Below the pieces are notes generated by a model that was given only the letters and a program-made list of their open reading frames with translations, was not told the DNA's origin and made no database searches. A DNA stretch of 52,530 nt from a bacterium (lineage in GTDB: Bacteria; Patescibacteriota; Saccharimonadia; Saccharimonadales; SZUA-47): contig JAUHXF010000006.1 in assembly GCA_030427125.1 (NCBI GenBank), positions 1 to 52,530 on the forward strand, in the 5' to 3' direction. Shown here one piece after another: positions 40,919-48,906 of the stretch. Within the stretch, counting starts at the first letter, position 1, and every line of letters starts with the position of its first letter. A program made the translations under genes and the position numbers.

Positions 40919-40921
40919 ATG

Positions 40922-40950
40922 TAGAGTCGACTTTTAGTCGATTCTTTTCA
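40922..40950 (+). terminator. Possible terminator between the tRNA genes
   Basis: GAGTCGA and TCGATTC form a 7-bp stem with one G-U around a TTTTA-containing loop, followed by TTTTCATTT. A weak but plausible end of the first tRNA transcript. Confidence 0.5.
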
Positions 40951-40957
40951 TTTCAGA

Positions 40958-40963
40958 TACAAT
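40958..40963 (+). promoter_or_regulatory. -10 box of tRNA-Ser(GGA)
   Basis: TACAAT ends 10 nt before the second tRNA, so the two tRNA genes are probably separate transcripts. Confidence 0.6.
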
Positions 40964-40973
40964 TGTATTTCAA

Positions 40974-41063
40974 GGAGAGGTGTCCGAGTGGTTTAAGGAG
41001 CACGCTTGGAAAGCGTGTATGCGGGCAACCGTATCGAGGGTTCGAATCCCTTCCTCTCCGCCA
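40974..41063 (+). tRNA. tRNA-Ser (anticodon GGA)
   Basis: A 90-nt class II tRNA with the same acceptor stem as the first copy (GGAGAGG/CCTCTCC), the anticodon loop CTTGGAAAG with GGA, a long variable arm, and encoded CCA. It reads UCC and UCU. Confidence 0.96.
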
Positions 41064-41134
41064 GTGAAAATTTTCTCTACACTTATGCTTTGAAACACTG
41101 TGCGACCGATGTAAAATACACATAAAGAAACCTC

Positions 41135-42025
41135 ATGGCAGAACAAAGACCAATTATCAGTATTGAAGACGTATCCAAAGTATATGGCTTTGGTGATGCA
41201 ACGACAGTTGCACTAGATGAGGTGTCACTTGATATTAACAAGGGCGAATTCATCGCTGTCATGGGTCCAAGCGGTTCAGGTAAAACGACGCTCATGAATA
41301 TTATCGGTATGCTTGATCGCCCGTCACACGGGATATATAAACTAAACGGCCGTGACGTCTCCCGGCAGAAACGCAATAAACAAGCAAAGACAAGGCGTGA
41401 CAATATCGGTTATATATTCCAGTCGTTCAATCTTCTTCCTCGTCTCACAGCGCTTGAGAATGTAGCACTACCGCTTGCCTACAAACGCGTTCCTCAGACA
41501 CGTCGCCTCAAAGCAGCCGCGAGAGCTCTCGACCAAGTAGGGTTATCTGACAAAGAGTACAATCTCCCAACACAATTATCGGGCGGACAATTACAGCGTG
41601 TCGCGATAGCAAGAGCGCTTGTCAACGGGCCAAGCATTATCATTGCCGATGAGCCAACTGGTAATCTAGACTCAACGAGCGCGCGAGTTGTTATGGAACT
41701 CCTCAGTGAAATCCATAAACTCGGTAACACCGTGCTCATGGTGACTCATAACCCTTCCCTTACTCGATACGCAGACAGAATCCTCTATATGCTTGATGGC
41801 AGTATCGTCTATGATGAAGCGAGCGCAGTTGGTGAGATGCCCACTCGTGTCCAACGAGCGGTGCAAGCACTTCGGACATCAGATGATGATGAAAAGCTTG
41901 CAAGTGTATCCGCGATGATGGAAACGATGCCTGAACCAAAGTCATCTGATGACGAGGATAAAGGCAAGAAAAAGAAGCGACGAAAATCTGCTCGAAAAAA
42001 ACGCGGAAAGAAGGCGAAGAAATAA
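41135..42025 (+). CDS. ABC transporter ATP-binding protein, MacB/LolD type
   Basis: A 296-aa ATPase. Walker [10 protein letters not shown], the Q-loop in [11 protein letters not shown], signature LSGGQLQR, Walker [14 protein letters not shown] and switch His in MVTHNP are all present. A normal LolD/MacB ATPase is about 230 aa; the extra 60 residues end in a strongly basic tail ([19 protein letters not shown]). TAAAAT lies about 16 nt upstream. The permease ATG follows the stop directly. Confidence 0.93.
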   Translation: MAEQRPIISIEDVSKVYGFGDATTVALDEVSLDINKGEFIAVMGPSGSGKTTLMNIIGMLDRPSHGIYKLNGRDVSRQKRNKQAKTRRDNIGYIFQSFNLLPRLTALENVALPLAYKRVPQTRRLKAAARALDQVGLSDKEYNLPTQLSGGQLQRVAIARALVNGPSIIIADEPTGNLDSTSARVVMELLSEIHKLGNTVLMVTHNPSLTRYADRILYMLDGSIVYDEASAVGEMPTRVQRAVQALRTSDDDEKLASVSAMMETMPEPKSSDDEDKGKKKKRRKSARKKRGKKAKK

Positions 42026-43246
42026 ATGTGGAATGAATACCGCAAGATGGCCTTTACATCAATTCGTGGAGCAAAGTTCCGCTCTGCACTCACTATGTTT
42101 GGCATCATCATTGGTGTGAGCTCAGTCGTCACAATTGTTAGCCTCGGTGAAGGAGTAAAGCAACAAGTCACCACACAAGCTGGTGAAATTTCTGACTCAC
42201 TGGTTGTTATACGACCAGGCAAAGAACAAGAAGCAAGCGCATTCTCGCTCGACGTCCTGCGAACATACGTCGACAATAACACCGGTTCGCTCAGTGAAAA
42301 AGACTGGCAAGACACCTTAGAAGTCGACAATGTTTCGTCATCAGTTCCCGTTGGCATAGTAAGCGGCATTGCCACGTTTGAAGATGCAGAATATAACGGC
42401 AACATTATTGCCAGCACTGCACGACTGCCCCGATTGCTGAACCAAAATATAGAATTTGGTGAGTACTTTACAGACTCAGGCAGTACGAAAAAGAAAGTCG
42501 CCGTCATTGGGCGCGACGTTGCCGAACAATTATTTGGCGAGAATGTTCCGATTGGCAAGTCACTACAAATCCGAGGTGAGAAATTTATCGTTCAGGGTGT
42601 GTTCGAGCAACAAGATTCCGGCACATTCGCAGCGATCAACATCAACAACTCGATCATGATTCCATATGAATCTGCTAAGGATATCGGTGGGAATATTCAA
42701 CTTCTCCAAATTTATGTTGAGGCGGAAGACGCCACACAAGTTGATGCAGTGTCTGATGATGTGCGCGAAACGCTCATTAAAAACCACGCCGGCCAAGAAG
42801 ATTTTACAATTCTTGAGCGTGAAGAGGCGCTTGAAGCTACCAATGCTGTCTTCTATCAGCTAACCGTCTTTACCGCAGGAGTTGCCTTTATATCATTCAT
42901 TGTTGGTGGTATTGGCATTATGAATATCATGTTTGCAACGGTCAGCGAACGCACGAGAGAAATCGGCATCAGAAAAGCAATTGGTGCAACCAACTCGCAG
43001 ATCCTTGGTCAATTTGTCATGGAGTCAGCACTACTGAGTATCTTAGGTGGTTTCTTTGGCGTCTTACTCGCCTTTGTTGCCAACGCTATTATCCGTGTCA
43101 CTACTGATTTACAGCCTGTTACTACCTGGCAAGTGGTTGCAATTGCAGCCGGACTATCTGTTGTCACTGGCATAGTATCTGGAATATTGCCAGCAGCAAA
43201 AGCTGCAGCAAAAGACCCAATTGCTTCCCTCCGCACTGACGCGTAG
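42026..43246 (+). CDS. ABC transporter permease, MacB type
   Basis: A 406-aa permease with the MacB topology: one N-terminal helix (about residues 20-45), an extracytoplasmic domain of about 230 residues, and three C-terminal helices carrying the FtsX-like fold with ERTREIGIRKAIGAT before the second last helix. It works with the adjacent ATPase to extrude or extract lipids, peptides or lipoproteins by mechanotransmission. In an organism without an outer membrane the periplasmic adaptor is not expected, and none is seen. Confidence 0.93.
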   Translation: MWNEYRKMAFTSIRGAKFRSALTMFGIIIGVSSVVTIVSLGEGVKQQVTTQAGEISDSLVVIRPGKEQEASAFSLDVLRTYVDNNTGSLSEKDWQDTLEVDNVSSSVPVGIVSGIATFEDAEYNGNIIASTARLPRLLNQNIEFGEYFTDSGSTKKKVAVIGRDVAEQLFGENVPIGKSLQIRGEKFIVQGVFEQQDSGTFAAININNSIMIPYESAKDIGGNIQLLQIYVEAEDATQVDAVSDDVRETLIKNHAGQEDFTILEREEALEATNAVFYQLTVFTAGVAFISFIVGGIGIMNIMFATVSERTREIGIRKAIGATNSQILGQFVMESALLSILGGFFGVLLAFVANAIIRVTTDLQPVTTWQVVAIAAGLSVVTGIVSGILPAAKAAAKDPIASLRTDA

Positions 43247-43263
43247 GCTATACTTTTTCTTAT

Positions 43264-43869
43264 ATGAGACTCACCCATCGTCGTTTTAATAACGTACTAT
43301 CGTTTATCGTTATTGCGCTCGGACTTTACATTGCAATTGCGCCGTTTTGGCCTTCTATAGTCTTTATTTTTCAAGATAAATCACCAGAGACACGTGCACC
43401 GTACGTAGGTCAGCTAGCGGACTCTGAAGGCAGTACGACAAACAAAGACATCCCGACAGACAACAGAATTGTCATACCATCAATTCAAATAGATGAGCCT
43501 ATCGTAGAAAGTAACTCTATCACTGCTATACATGACGGTGGGACGTGGCGACGACCAAATACCGCTATACCAACCGACGAAAACAATACCGTCATCGTTG
43601 GCCATAGGTGGTTTGGCAATGATATCTCAACGTTCTACCACCTTGATAAGGTAAATATCGGCGACAAATTAGCTGTCTACTGGGAGGGTGAGGAAATAGT
43701 CTATGAGGTTACTGAATCAAAAGTTGTTGATGCCACGGCAACTGAGATAGAAGCTGCCACCGCTGAAAAGCAACTTACTATTTATACATGCGACCCTATC
43801 TGGACTGCGAAGAATCGACTCGTTCTCGTTGCAAAACCTATCGAGAATATGGAGGCTGCAACACTATGA
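43264..43869 (+). CDS. Sortase
   Basis: A 201-aa sortase: one N-terminal membrane helix (about residues 12-35) then the sortase barrel. The catalytic His is in VIVGHRWFG, the Cys is in LTIYTCDPIW, and the Arg is in KNRLVLVAKP. It covalently anchors LPXTG-type proteins to the cell envelope. The protein at 46368-46931 carries an LPNTG sorting signal. TATACT ends 9 nt before ATG 43264. The stop overlaps the next gene by 4 bases. Confidence 0.92.
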   Translation: MRLTHRRFNNVLSFIVIALGLYIAIAPFWPSIVFIFQDKSPETRAPYVGQLADSEGSTTNKDIPTDNRIVIPSIQIDEPIVESNSITAIHDGGTWRRPNTAIPTDENNTVIVGHRWFGNDISTFYHLDKVNIGDKLAVYWEGEEIVYEVTESKVVDATATEIEAATAEKQLTIYTCDPIWTAKNRLVLVAKPIENMEAATL

Positions 43870-44009
43870 AATTTCTGAAAAAACTCTGGAATTGGCAAAT
43901 AACAGAAAAGCAACGAACGATTATTTTGTTACTTCTACTTATCTTCGCAATTGGCTTCATCCTCTGGACACGCGGCCAATACAACTCAAATTTCGTTGAT
44001 TCATTTTGA
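43866..44009 (+). CDS. Small single-pass membrane protein
   Basis: A 47-aa protein starting MKFLKKLWNWQ, with one hydrophobic helix (LLLLLIFAIGFILW) and a short polar tail. It overlaps the sortase stop as ATGA, so it is coupled to it. It could be an accessory of the sortase, but nothing beyond context supports this. Confidence 0.6.
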   Translation: MKFLKKLWNWQITEKQRTIILLLLLIFAIGFILWTRGQYNSNFVDSF

Positions 44010-44045
44010 TATAAAACTGTTCATTTTCGGTATATAATCCACAGC

Positions 44046-44447
44046 ATGACAAAAAAATTCATCATGCTGTGTGTTGTTGTTTCGTTACTTTTCGGAATTG
44101 GATATACCTATTGGTCTTCGTTGTTCATTACTCACACGTATTATTCAGATTATTTTCCATACGAGACCTGCAATACTGAAGTTAATTTAGAGAACAATAG
44201 TCTGCAATCACCTGAAGCATGCATTCCTTATGTAGTAGAAGAATCAAATGGCTTCCCTTTTCAGTTCATAAAAACAACCTACGAAATTGAGCAAAACGAA
44301 GGTGAGCCTCTTACTTTCTATCCAACTGAAATGACCTACACACACCTCATCATTGCTAATGTTCTCCTTGCTTCCACAGCATTCTTCATTACGCTAATAG
44401 CAATAAATAAAGTACACGCACTATATACCAAGCAACAAGCTGCCTAG
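44046..44447 (+). CDS. Two-helix membrane protein, function unknown
   Basis: A 133-aa protein with a hydrophobic N-terminus (residues 5-24) and a second helix near residues 101-120, separated by an external loop of about 75 residues with two Cys (in ETCNTE and EACIPY) that may form a disulfide. TATAAT ends 7 nt before ATG 44046, so it is probably leaderless. It ends beside the convergent isomerase gene. Confidence 0.6.
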   Translation: MTKKFIMLCVVVSLLFGIGYTYWSSLFITHTYYSDYFPYETCNTEVNLENNSLQSPEACIPYVVEESNGFPFQFIKTTYEIEQNEGEPLTFYPTEMTYTHLIIANVLLASTAFFITLIAINKVHALYTKQQAA

Positions 44448-44448
44448 A

Positions 44449-45480
44449 CTACTCATCTAGGGCTCTTTTCATCTTTTCGATGAGATCAACCGGTGTAGGA
44501 TTAAGCCCATTTAACAGTGCTGTGTACATACTGACAAAATCTCCGAATGCAACACAGTACAGGAGGTGCTCAAGAACGGTGTCGCCTTTTGCCTCTATGA
44601 CGTGCGGTGCTGGTCGCTGACCAGACAGTAGTCTTTCAGTTACCTCGAATCGCTTCTGCACACGCGGATGCTCGAAGCTAGAACGAAGATCAATAATGCT
44701 ATACGGCTTATCAACCGGATGCGACGTCCAGCCGAGGAACTCGTTGTGTGAAAACTCAGGTATTTCATCGGTCCACGCAACGTTTTTTGCATTTTCGTTA
44801 AAGCTAATTTTCCACTTATACGCCGCAGGCGACATCATCGGTCCGCCATAGATTACTGGTGACGTACCTGCAACCTCTAGTGCTAGCTGCTTGGCAGGAT
44901 TTTTATCCGTCGGGACGTCCGGTAGCCAATTCGCTATCTCCTTTTTCAAAAATTGCGATGCCTCGTGCAGCGTCTTCTCTGCACCGGTCTCTTTTACTAA
45001 ACCAGCACGCTCCAAGATAGTAACGAGTGATTTTAAGCCGTTCAGAGCAGCAAATCTTGGCTGCGAAGACTTCGGCAGCAAGGTCAGTGGATAGCCCTTC
45101 TCCTTGGCAATTTCAACCAATTTACCACCGCCAGCAGATATCACAATATATGCTCCTGCCTTCTCCCCCGCCTCTAGAGCTGAGATCGTTTCTTCAGTAT
45201 TGCCGGAGTAGCTGGAGATAATCATCAGTGTTTTATTGGACACATAATCCGGTGCATCATAACGGCGCCAGATTTTAAACGGCACCGTATACCCAGGCCA
45301 TGTTTCGGATAGCTGCGCCCACAGCGCCGAGCCTCCCATGCCAGCAAATACAATATTGTCTACCTCATAATCTAATGCCGGTAAATCATACTCAGTTTCC
45401 AACATTTTCCACTGAGCTGCTGCAATACCAAGTGCATCCTGCGAATCTTTTTGATGAATATATTTTAAGTCATCTAGCAT
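44449..45480 (-). CDS. Bifunctional phosphoglucose/phosphomannose isomerase
   Basis: A 343-aa SIS-domain isomerase of glucose-6-phosphate and mannose-6-phosphate. IVFAGMGGSALWA begins the first SIS domain and MIISSYSGNTEETISALE carries the sugar-phosphate site; FSHNEFLGW is the C-terminal signature. I use ATG 45480 (MLDDLKYIHQKD); ATG 45504 also fits. GAGGGAAGAG lies upstream. It feeds glycolysis and nucleotide-sugar synthesis. Confidence 0.88.
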   Translation of the reverse strand: MLDDLKYIHQKDSQDALGIAAAQWKMLETEYDLPALDYEVDNIVFAGMGGSALWAQLSETWPGYTVPFKIWRRYDAPDYVSNKTLMIISSYSGNTEETISALEAGEKAGAYIVISAGGGKLVEIAKEKGYPLTLLPKSSQPRFAALNGLKSLVTILERAGLVKETGAEKTLHEASQFLKKEIANWLPDVPTDKNPAKQLALEVAGTSPVIYGGPMMSPAAYKWKISFNENAKNVAWTDEIPEFSHNEFLGWTSHPVDKPYSIIDLRSSFEHPRVQKRFEVTERLLSGQRPAPHVIEAKGDTVLEHLLYCVAFGDFVSMYTALLNGLNPTPVDLIEKMKRALDE

Positions 45481-45504
45481 GTTTGTCTCTTCCCTCTTAT
45501 GCAC

Positions 45505-45711
45505 TAGAGTTTACGTGTTTTAAGGCTTCAGCAAAAGTGAATTTTTGGCTGGTTAGAATGTTTGTTCTTTCTTTAAAAGGCGTAAATGTACACATTGAAA
45601 AGAAAAACAAAAGCTATAGTTGTCAAAAAACACTTTATTGAGGTTTTAAAGCACGAAAATTCTAGTTATACTATAGCGTAAATAGGAATAACTTAGAACC
45701 AGGGGTGGGAA
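45505..45711. other. Intergenic gap with promoters only
   Basis: About 200 AT-rich bases between two divergent genes. TATACT near 45668 serves the plus-strand gene. A 28-codon ATG frame at 45558 lacks a ribosome site and is not called. Nothing else is visible. Confidence 0.5.
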
Positions 45712-46356
45712 ATGTTTGGACAACCAGATGATCAGCAACTAACGGGCAGCGCACAACAAGCGCAAAATCCTTCGATGCTCGATAATGTATCAACACAAGA
45801 TTTACAAGGGCAATCACCAGTGCAACCAACTCAAACCGCGCAGCCTGTAAGCGACCCACAAGCACAGAACTTTGCTCAACAACACCCCCTGACAACCGAT
45901 GATCCGTTTGTATCTCAAACACCTTCGCCTACACCACCAGCTGATCCAACTCCTGCTCCTGTCGCGGACCCAATGGTTTCTGCACAACCTGCTCCAGCAC
46001 CAGACGCTCCAGCAAGCCAGCCTGCTCCAGCACCTGTTTACCAGACAGAAGAGCCTGCTACTCCTACTACAAATACATCCGACACACCAGAACCGCCTGC
46101 AGTAGACCACGACAAGCTAGCCGGCATGAAGCAAGAGGCAATGAGCCATCTTGAACCACTCGTTGACCACATAGACGGATCTCCAGAAGAAACATTTAAG
46201 ACTACCATGATGATGATTCAGGCAAACGATAATCACATGTTACTCGATAAAGCTCTCGAGGCAGCAAAAGGCATATCAGATGATAAAGCTCGAGCCGAAG
46301 CACTTTTGGACATCATCAACGAGATTAACTACTTCTCGCAGGCGCAGAACTCGTAA
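45712..46356 (+). CDS. Pro/Gln-rich protein with helical C-terminal domain
   Basis: A 214-aa protein. Residues 1-135 are low-complexity, rich in Gln, Pro, Ala and Thr, with repeats such as PAPAPDAP and QPAPAP. The last 80 residues form a compact helical domain (DHDKLAGMKQEAMSHLEPL to AEALLDIINEINYF). No signal peptide or membrane helix. GGGG-type ribosome site before the ATG. Function unknown. Confidence 0.55.
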   Translation: MFGQPDDQQLTGSAQQAQNPSMLDNVSTQDLQGQSPVQPTQTAQPVSDPQAQNFAQQHPLTTDDPFVSQTPSPTPPADPTPAPVADPMVSAQPAPAPDAPASQPAPAPVYQTEEPATPTTNTSDTPEPPAVDHDKLAGMKQEAMSHLEPLVDHIDGSPEETFKTTMMMIQANDNHMLLDKALEAAKGISDDKARAEALLDIINEINYFSQAQNS

Positions 46357-46367
46357 GTATTAGCCCT

Positions 46368-46931
46368 CTAGCGAACTTGAAATCGGCGTGATACAGCATA
46401 ACCGATAACTACTGTTGTAAGCAGAATTAGTGCGACCGTTTCGCCTGCACCGGTATTTGGGAGGTCATCTGATGTACTCAGCGAACTATCAGTAGCTGAA
46501 TCACCAGCCACATCACGAGTTGTACTTGCAGCTTCGTCTGATACCACGCCACCTTCTTCGGTTTCAGAATTTGAATCACTACCTACGTCACCATCGCCAG
46601 GGTTATCCGTATCTTCAGCTTGGTTTAATACGCCCGCAACAACATCTTCACTACTTCTTGGATCGCTTGAGCCATCTGTAATAACAGTCACAGTACCATC
46701 ACCCTCGGTTGAGCCTGTTGTTACCTCAGATTCTGATGAATTGTCTGTAACTGCACGATATACCCAACGTGCCGCAAAGAATAGTCCAGCTACCACGATA
46801 ACTGTCACAATCAAACTCATTAGAGCCATTAGCCACGCACGACCTCGTCCTTGGCTTTTACCTTGTGTTGCATAGTAGCTTTCAAGCTCAGCGATCGTTT
46901 GATTCTCTCGTCGGCGAAAAGGATTTTTCAT
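46368..46931 (-). CDS. LPXTG-type sortase-anchored protein
   Basis: A 187-aa protein with MKNPFRRRENQTIAELESYY at the start, a membrane helix (about residues 35-57), an Asp/Ser/Glu/Gly-rich central region without Cys, and a C-terminal sorting signal LPNTG followed by a hydrophobic stretch and RRFQVR. The last part is a textbook LPXTG signal; the first helix may be a signal anchor. Start at ATG 46931 (an ATG at 46961 is also possible). The sortase is encoded 2.5 kb away. Confidence 0.8.
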   Translation of the reverse strand: MKNPFRRRENQTIAELESYYATQGKSQGRGRAWLMALMSLIVTVIVVAGLFFAARWVYRAVTDNSSESEVTTGSTEGDGTVTVITDGSSDPRSSEDVVAGVLNQAEDTDNPGDGDVGSDSNSETEEGGVVSDEAASTTRDVAGDSATDSSLSTSDDLPNTGAGETVALILLTTVVIGYAVSRRFQVR

Positions 46932-47024
46932 CGTAAATACATCTCCATTTACAAGGCCCACTCACCTCTGTTTATATAGATATTGTACTATAATAATATC
47001 AAAAAATCAACTATAACGGTGTGC

Positions 47025-47927
47025 TTATGAAGAAACGTAGTGATGTGACACCGTTTCACGCGACGTGTGTCCTTGCAGGTTCTTGTCACCGTGCTCTATG
47101 ACTGCATGCCAGACTGGACGCTCAGATAATCCAGCTCCTTGAGGGAAGAATACTATATCTCCCTGGTGTAATGATGCGTAATCTAGTGTTTGATGGAGTG
47201 TTGGGAGTTCGACACTGCCACTCGCTAAGCCATTCATTCGTTTTGCCTTTGAAACAACTCCCTTAACAGCTGGGTGCTCTTGAATCGCTTTTTGCCTTCT
47301 TACGTATCCTTCCTGATTCTGTTGCATTGCTGTATTTGAGGCAAAGCCCGAAATAAATAAGATGGATCCTTTTTGTACTTCGATAGCACTCATGTCGTAA
47401 CGAAAACCCTTCTCTCCTGGGCCATCACGAAGAAAATTATCAAGATGCACCTTTGAGTCACCACTAAATTGCCCAGTTCGAGGGAAGCTCATTAAGGAAT
47501 GTTTTTGGATTCTACTGTCTGAAATTAGTGGCTGCTCTAGCAGATCAATTGGTTCTTGCCCTTCTTCTAACTGCTCTGTGGTGGCACCAGCTCTAACAAC
47601 GAGTCCAGTGTTTTTGCCGGCAAGAAGCCTATCAAAACCAAGCTTGAGATCGTCCATACACAGCTCAGTTCCCTCGCCAATTTCGGCAAGACCGTGGCCA
47701 AAGCGTCTATCAGCATTGCGCTCCAGGAGCCTCTGCAAATCCTCCCTTGGTCGATCAACCATTTCACGCAACGACCTGAGAGCTTGGGTACGTTCAGAAA
47801 AATCTTCTATCTCACCAACAAATCCGGCGATATCAGCTTGGTGTTCTGGTGCTAACTCGCCATCGCGAACAAACTCCTGTGCGTAACCTATGATGAATGA
47901 TGTATTTGTTTCTGGTTTAGTTGTCAT
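47025..47927 (-). CDS. Hypothetical protein
   Basis: A 300-aa soluble protein with no signal peptide and a single Cys. It begins MTTKPETNTSFIIGYAQEF. The final segment LHQGDIVFFPQGAG followed by VWHAVIEHGD resembles the last strands of an NlpC/P60-like peptidase (GDxVFF then His), but the nucleophilic Cys cannot be located with confidence. Function unknown. Confidence 0.42.
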   Translation of the reverse strand: MTTKPETNTSFIIGYAQEFVRDGELAPEHQADIAGFVGEIEDFSERTQALRSLREMVDRPREDLQRLLERNADRRFGHGLAEIGEGTELCMDDLKLGFDRLLAGKNTGLVVRAGATTEQLEEGQEPIDLLEQPLISDSRIQKHSLMSFPRTGQFSGDSKVHLDNFLRDGPGEKGFRYDMSAIEVQKGSILFISGFASNTAMQQNQEGYVRRQKAIQEHPAVKGVVSKAKRMNGLASGSVELPTLHQTLDYASLHQGDIVFFPQGAGLSERPVWHAVIEHGDKNLQGHTSRETVSHHYVSS

Positions 47928-47959
47928 GTGTCTCTTGTGATTTTTTGCTGCTGTGGCGA

Positions 47960-48292
47960 TTAACTCTGAGGCGGCTCAGTATATTCTGCTATCCTTCTCG
48001 CTACGTCGTCAATAACATCTTGCATAGCACCAACAGCCCCAAGCCTAGCAGCTCGCTGTATCTGTTGTTCTGGAGATTCATCAATAGCAGCTGTCATATC
48101 CAGATCTGCTAGTGCTGCATCTGCTTCTTGCTGCACACCAGCAATCCACGCAGTGATTTTTTCTGTTGGTATGCTACCTGAATCATCAACATCACCAACG
48201 TCACGCTGAGGACGATATGCATACTCCACATCTCCTACATCCAGCTTTAGTTGCTCAGGGGTTTTGCCGCTTGAATTACTCATTAGATTCAT
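47960..48292 (-). CDS. Small acidic hypothetical protein
   Basis: A 110-aa soluble protein, rich in Asp, Ala and Gln: an N-terminal polar region (KLDVGDVEYAYRPQRDVGDVDDS) and a helical part (WIAGVQQEADAALADLDMTAAI). No family recognised. It lies 32 bp upstream of the gene at 47025-47927 on the same strand and is probably co-transcribed with it. Confidence 0.42.
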   Translation of the reverse strand: MNLMSNSSGKTPEQLKLDVGDVEYAYRPQRDVGDVDDSGSIPTEKITAWIAGVQQEADAALADLDMTAAIDESPEQQIQRAARLGAVGAMQDVIDDVARRIAEYTEPPQS

Positions 48293-48320
48293 TGGTATTA
48301 TACATCTAGAATTAACTGAT

Positions 48321-48345
48321 GGTGGTCAGACTTGATCTGACTACC
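48321..48345 (-). terminator. Hairpin at the end of the 31-codon gene
   Basis: GGT-A-GTCAGA and TCTGAC-C-ACC around a 5-nt loop, starting at the stop codon of the small gene. No T run follows, as with the hairpins after rpoD. Confidence 0.5.
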
Positions 48346-48436
48346 CTACTCGAACTTCAATCTTCACTGGTTCTACGTCTTCGTATTGGAGGTCGAAGTG
48401 TTTTACAACTTCTGCTTGGTTTGGTTCATTTTTCAT
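48341..48436 (-). CDS. Small 31-aa protein under a consensus promoter
   Basis: A 31-residue acidic ORF beginning MKNEPNQAEVVKHFDLQYED and ending KIEVRVG before TAG. It is preceded by a perfect TTGACA-17-TATAAT promoter (48461-48489), with a leader of about 18 nt and a weak AAGG. The gene is bounded upstream by the terminator of the DUF5663-like gene. No other gene explains this promoter. It is likely a highly expressed small protein; homology unknown. Confidence 0.6.
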   Translation of the reverse strand: MKNEPNQAEVVKHFDLQYEDVEPVKIEVRVG

Positions 48437-48460
48437 ATTTATTTTTACCTTAACATTGAC

Positions 48461-48489
48461 ATTATAGCAAAATGCTTGTGTTTTGTCAA
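48461..48489 (-). promoter_or_regulatory. Perfect consensus sigma-70 promoter
   Basis: Minus strand TTGACA (48484-48489), exactly 17 nt, TATAAT (48461-48466): the only full consensus I found in this window. It drives the 31-codon ORF. Confidence 0.85.
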
Positions 48490-48501
48490 TCTCTTCCAAA
48501 G

Positions 48502-48527
48502 AAAAACACCCCGTATAACAGGGGTGT
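48502..48527 (-). terminator. Rho-independent terminator of the DUF5663-like gene
   Basis: Minus strand ACACCCC (48527-48521) and GGGGTGT (48512-48506) around an 8-nt loop, followed by TTTTT. Confidence 0.88.
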
Positions 48528-48547
48528 CTACCTCAAGAGCTACTCTA

Positions 48548-48859
48548 TTAGCTCTTTTTCAAGCTATCTAACGTCTTTTGAGTGTCTGCTTTGTACTCTT
48601 GAAGTGTCTCTTCATAGATACTGTCGATGAGCTTGTCCAGCTCTCCGCCTAATGCCTCTTCGAATACAATCTTTTCAGCTTCTTCATCGCTTGCACTTTT
48701 CAGTGTTTCCAGTTGCTCGTCTGACAATGATTCAACTGCTGTCATGCGTAGCTTCATCATTACTACTTGGCTGAACGCTTGGCTTACAGCTTCCTTAACG
48801 TCATTCTCAGCGCTTTCAAGACCGAGATCTTTGAGTAGTTTTTCTTTAGATAGTTCCAT
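48548..48859 (-). CDS. DUF5663-like acidic helical protein
   Basis: A 103-aa helical, acidic protein. MELSKEKLLKDLGLESA, then VVMMKLRMTAVESLSDEQLETL and a long C-terminal helix, resemble the short DUF5663 proteins, a family I associate from memory with CPR genomes. No function is known. TTTTC-like purine-rich sequence before the ATG gives AGGAAAA as a weak ribosome site. It sits downstream of the large surface-type gene. Confidence 0.6.
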   Translation of the reverse strand: MELSKEKLLKDLGLESAENDVKEAVSQAFSQVVMMKLRMTAVESLSDEQLETLKSASDEEAEKIVFEEALGGELDKLIDSIYEETLQEYKADTQKTLDSLKKS

Positions 48860-48906
48860 TTTTGTTTTCCTGTTTTTATTATTCGTTATATTCGTACTAT
48901 ATCACT

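Noticed and set aside
45558-45641. 28-codon ATG frame in the gap before 45712
   Set aside because: No ribosome site and no promoter at leaderless distance; composition looks random.
47025-47927. NlpC/P60 peptidase
   Set aside because: Only a GDIVFF-like strand and a His are present; the catalytic Cys motif is missing, so the call was not made.
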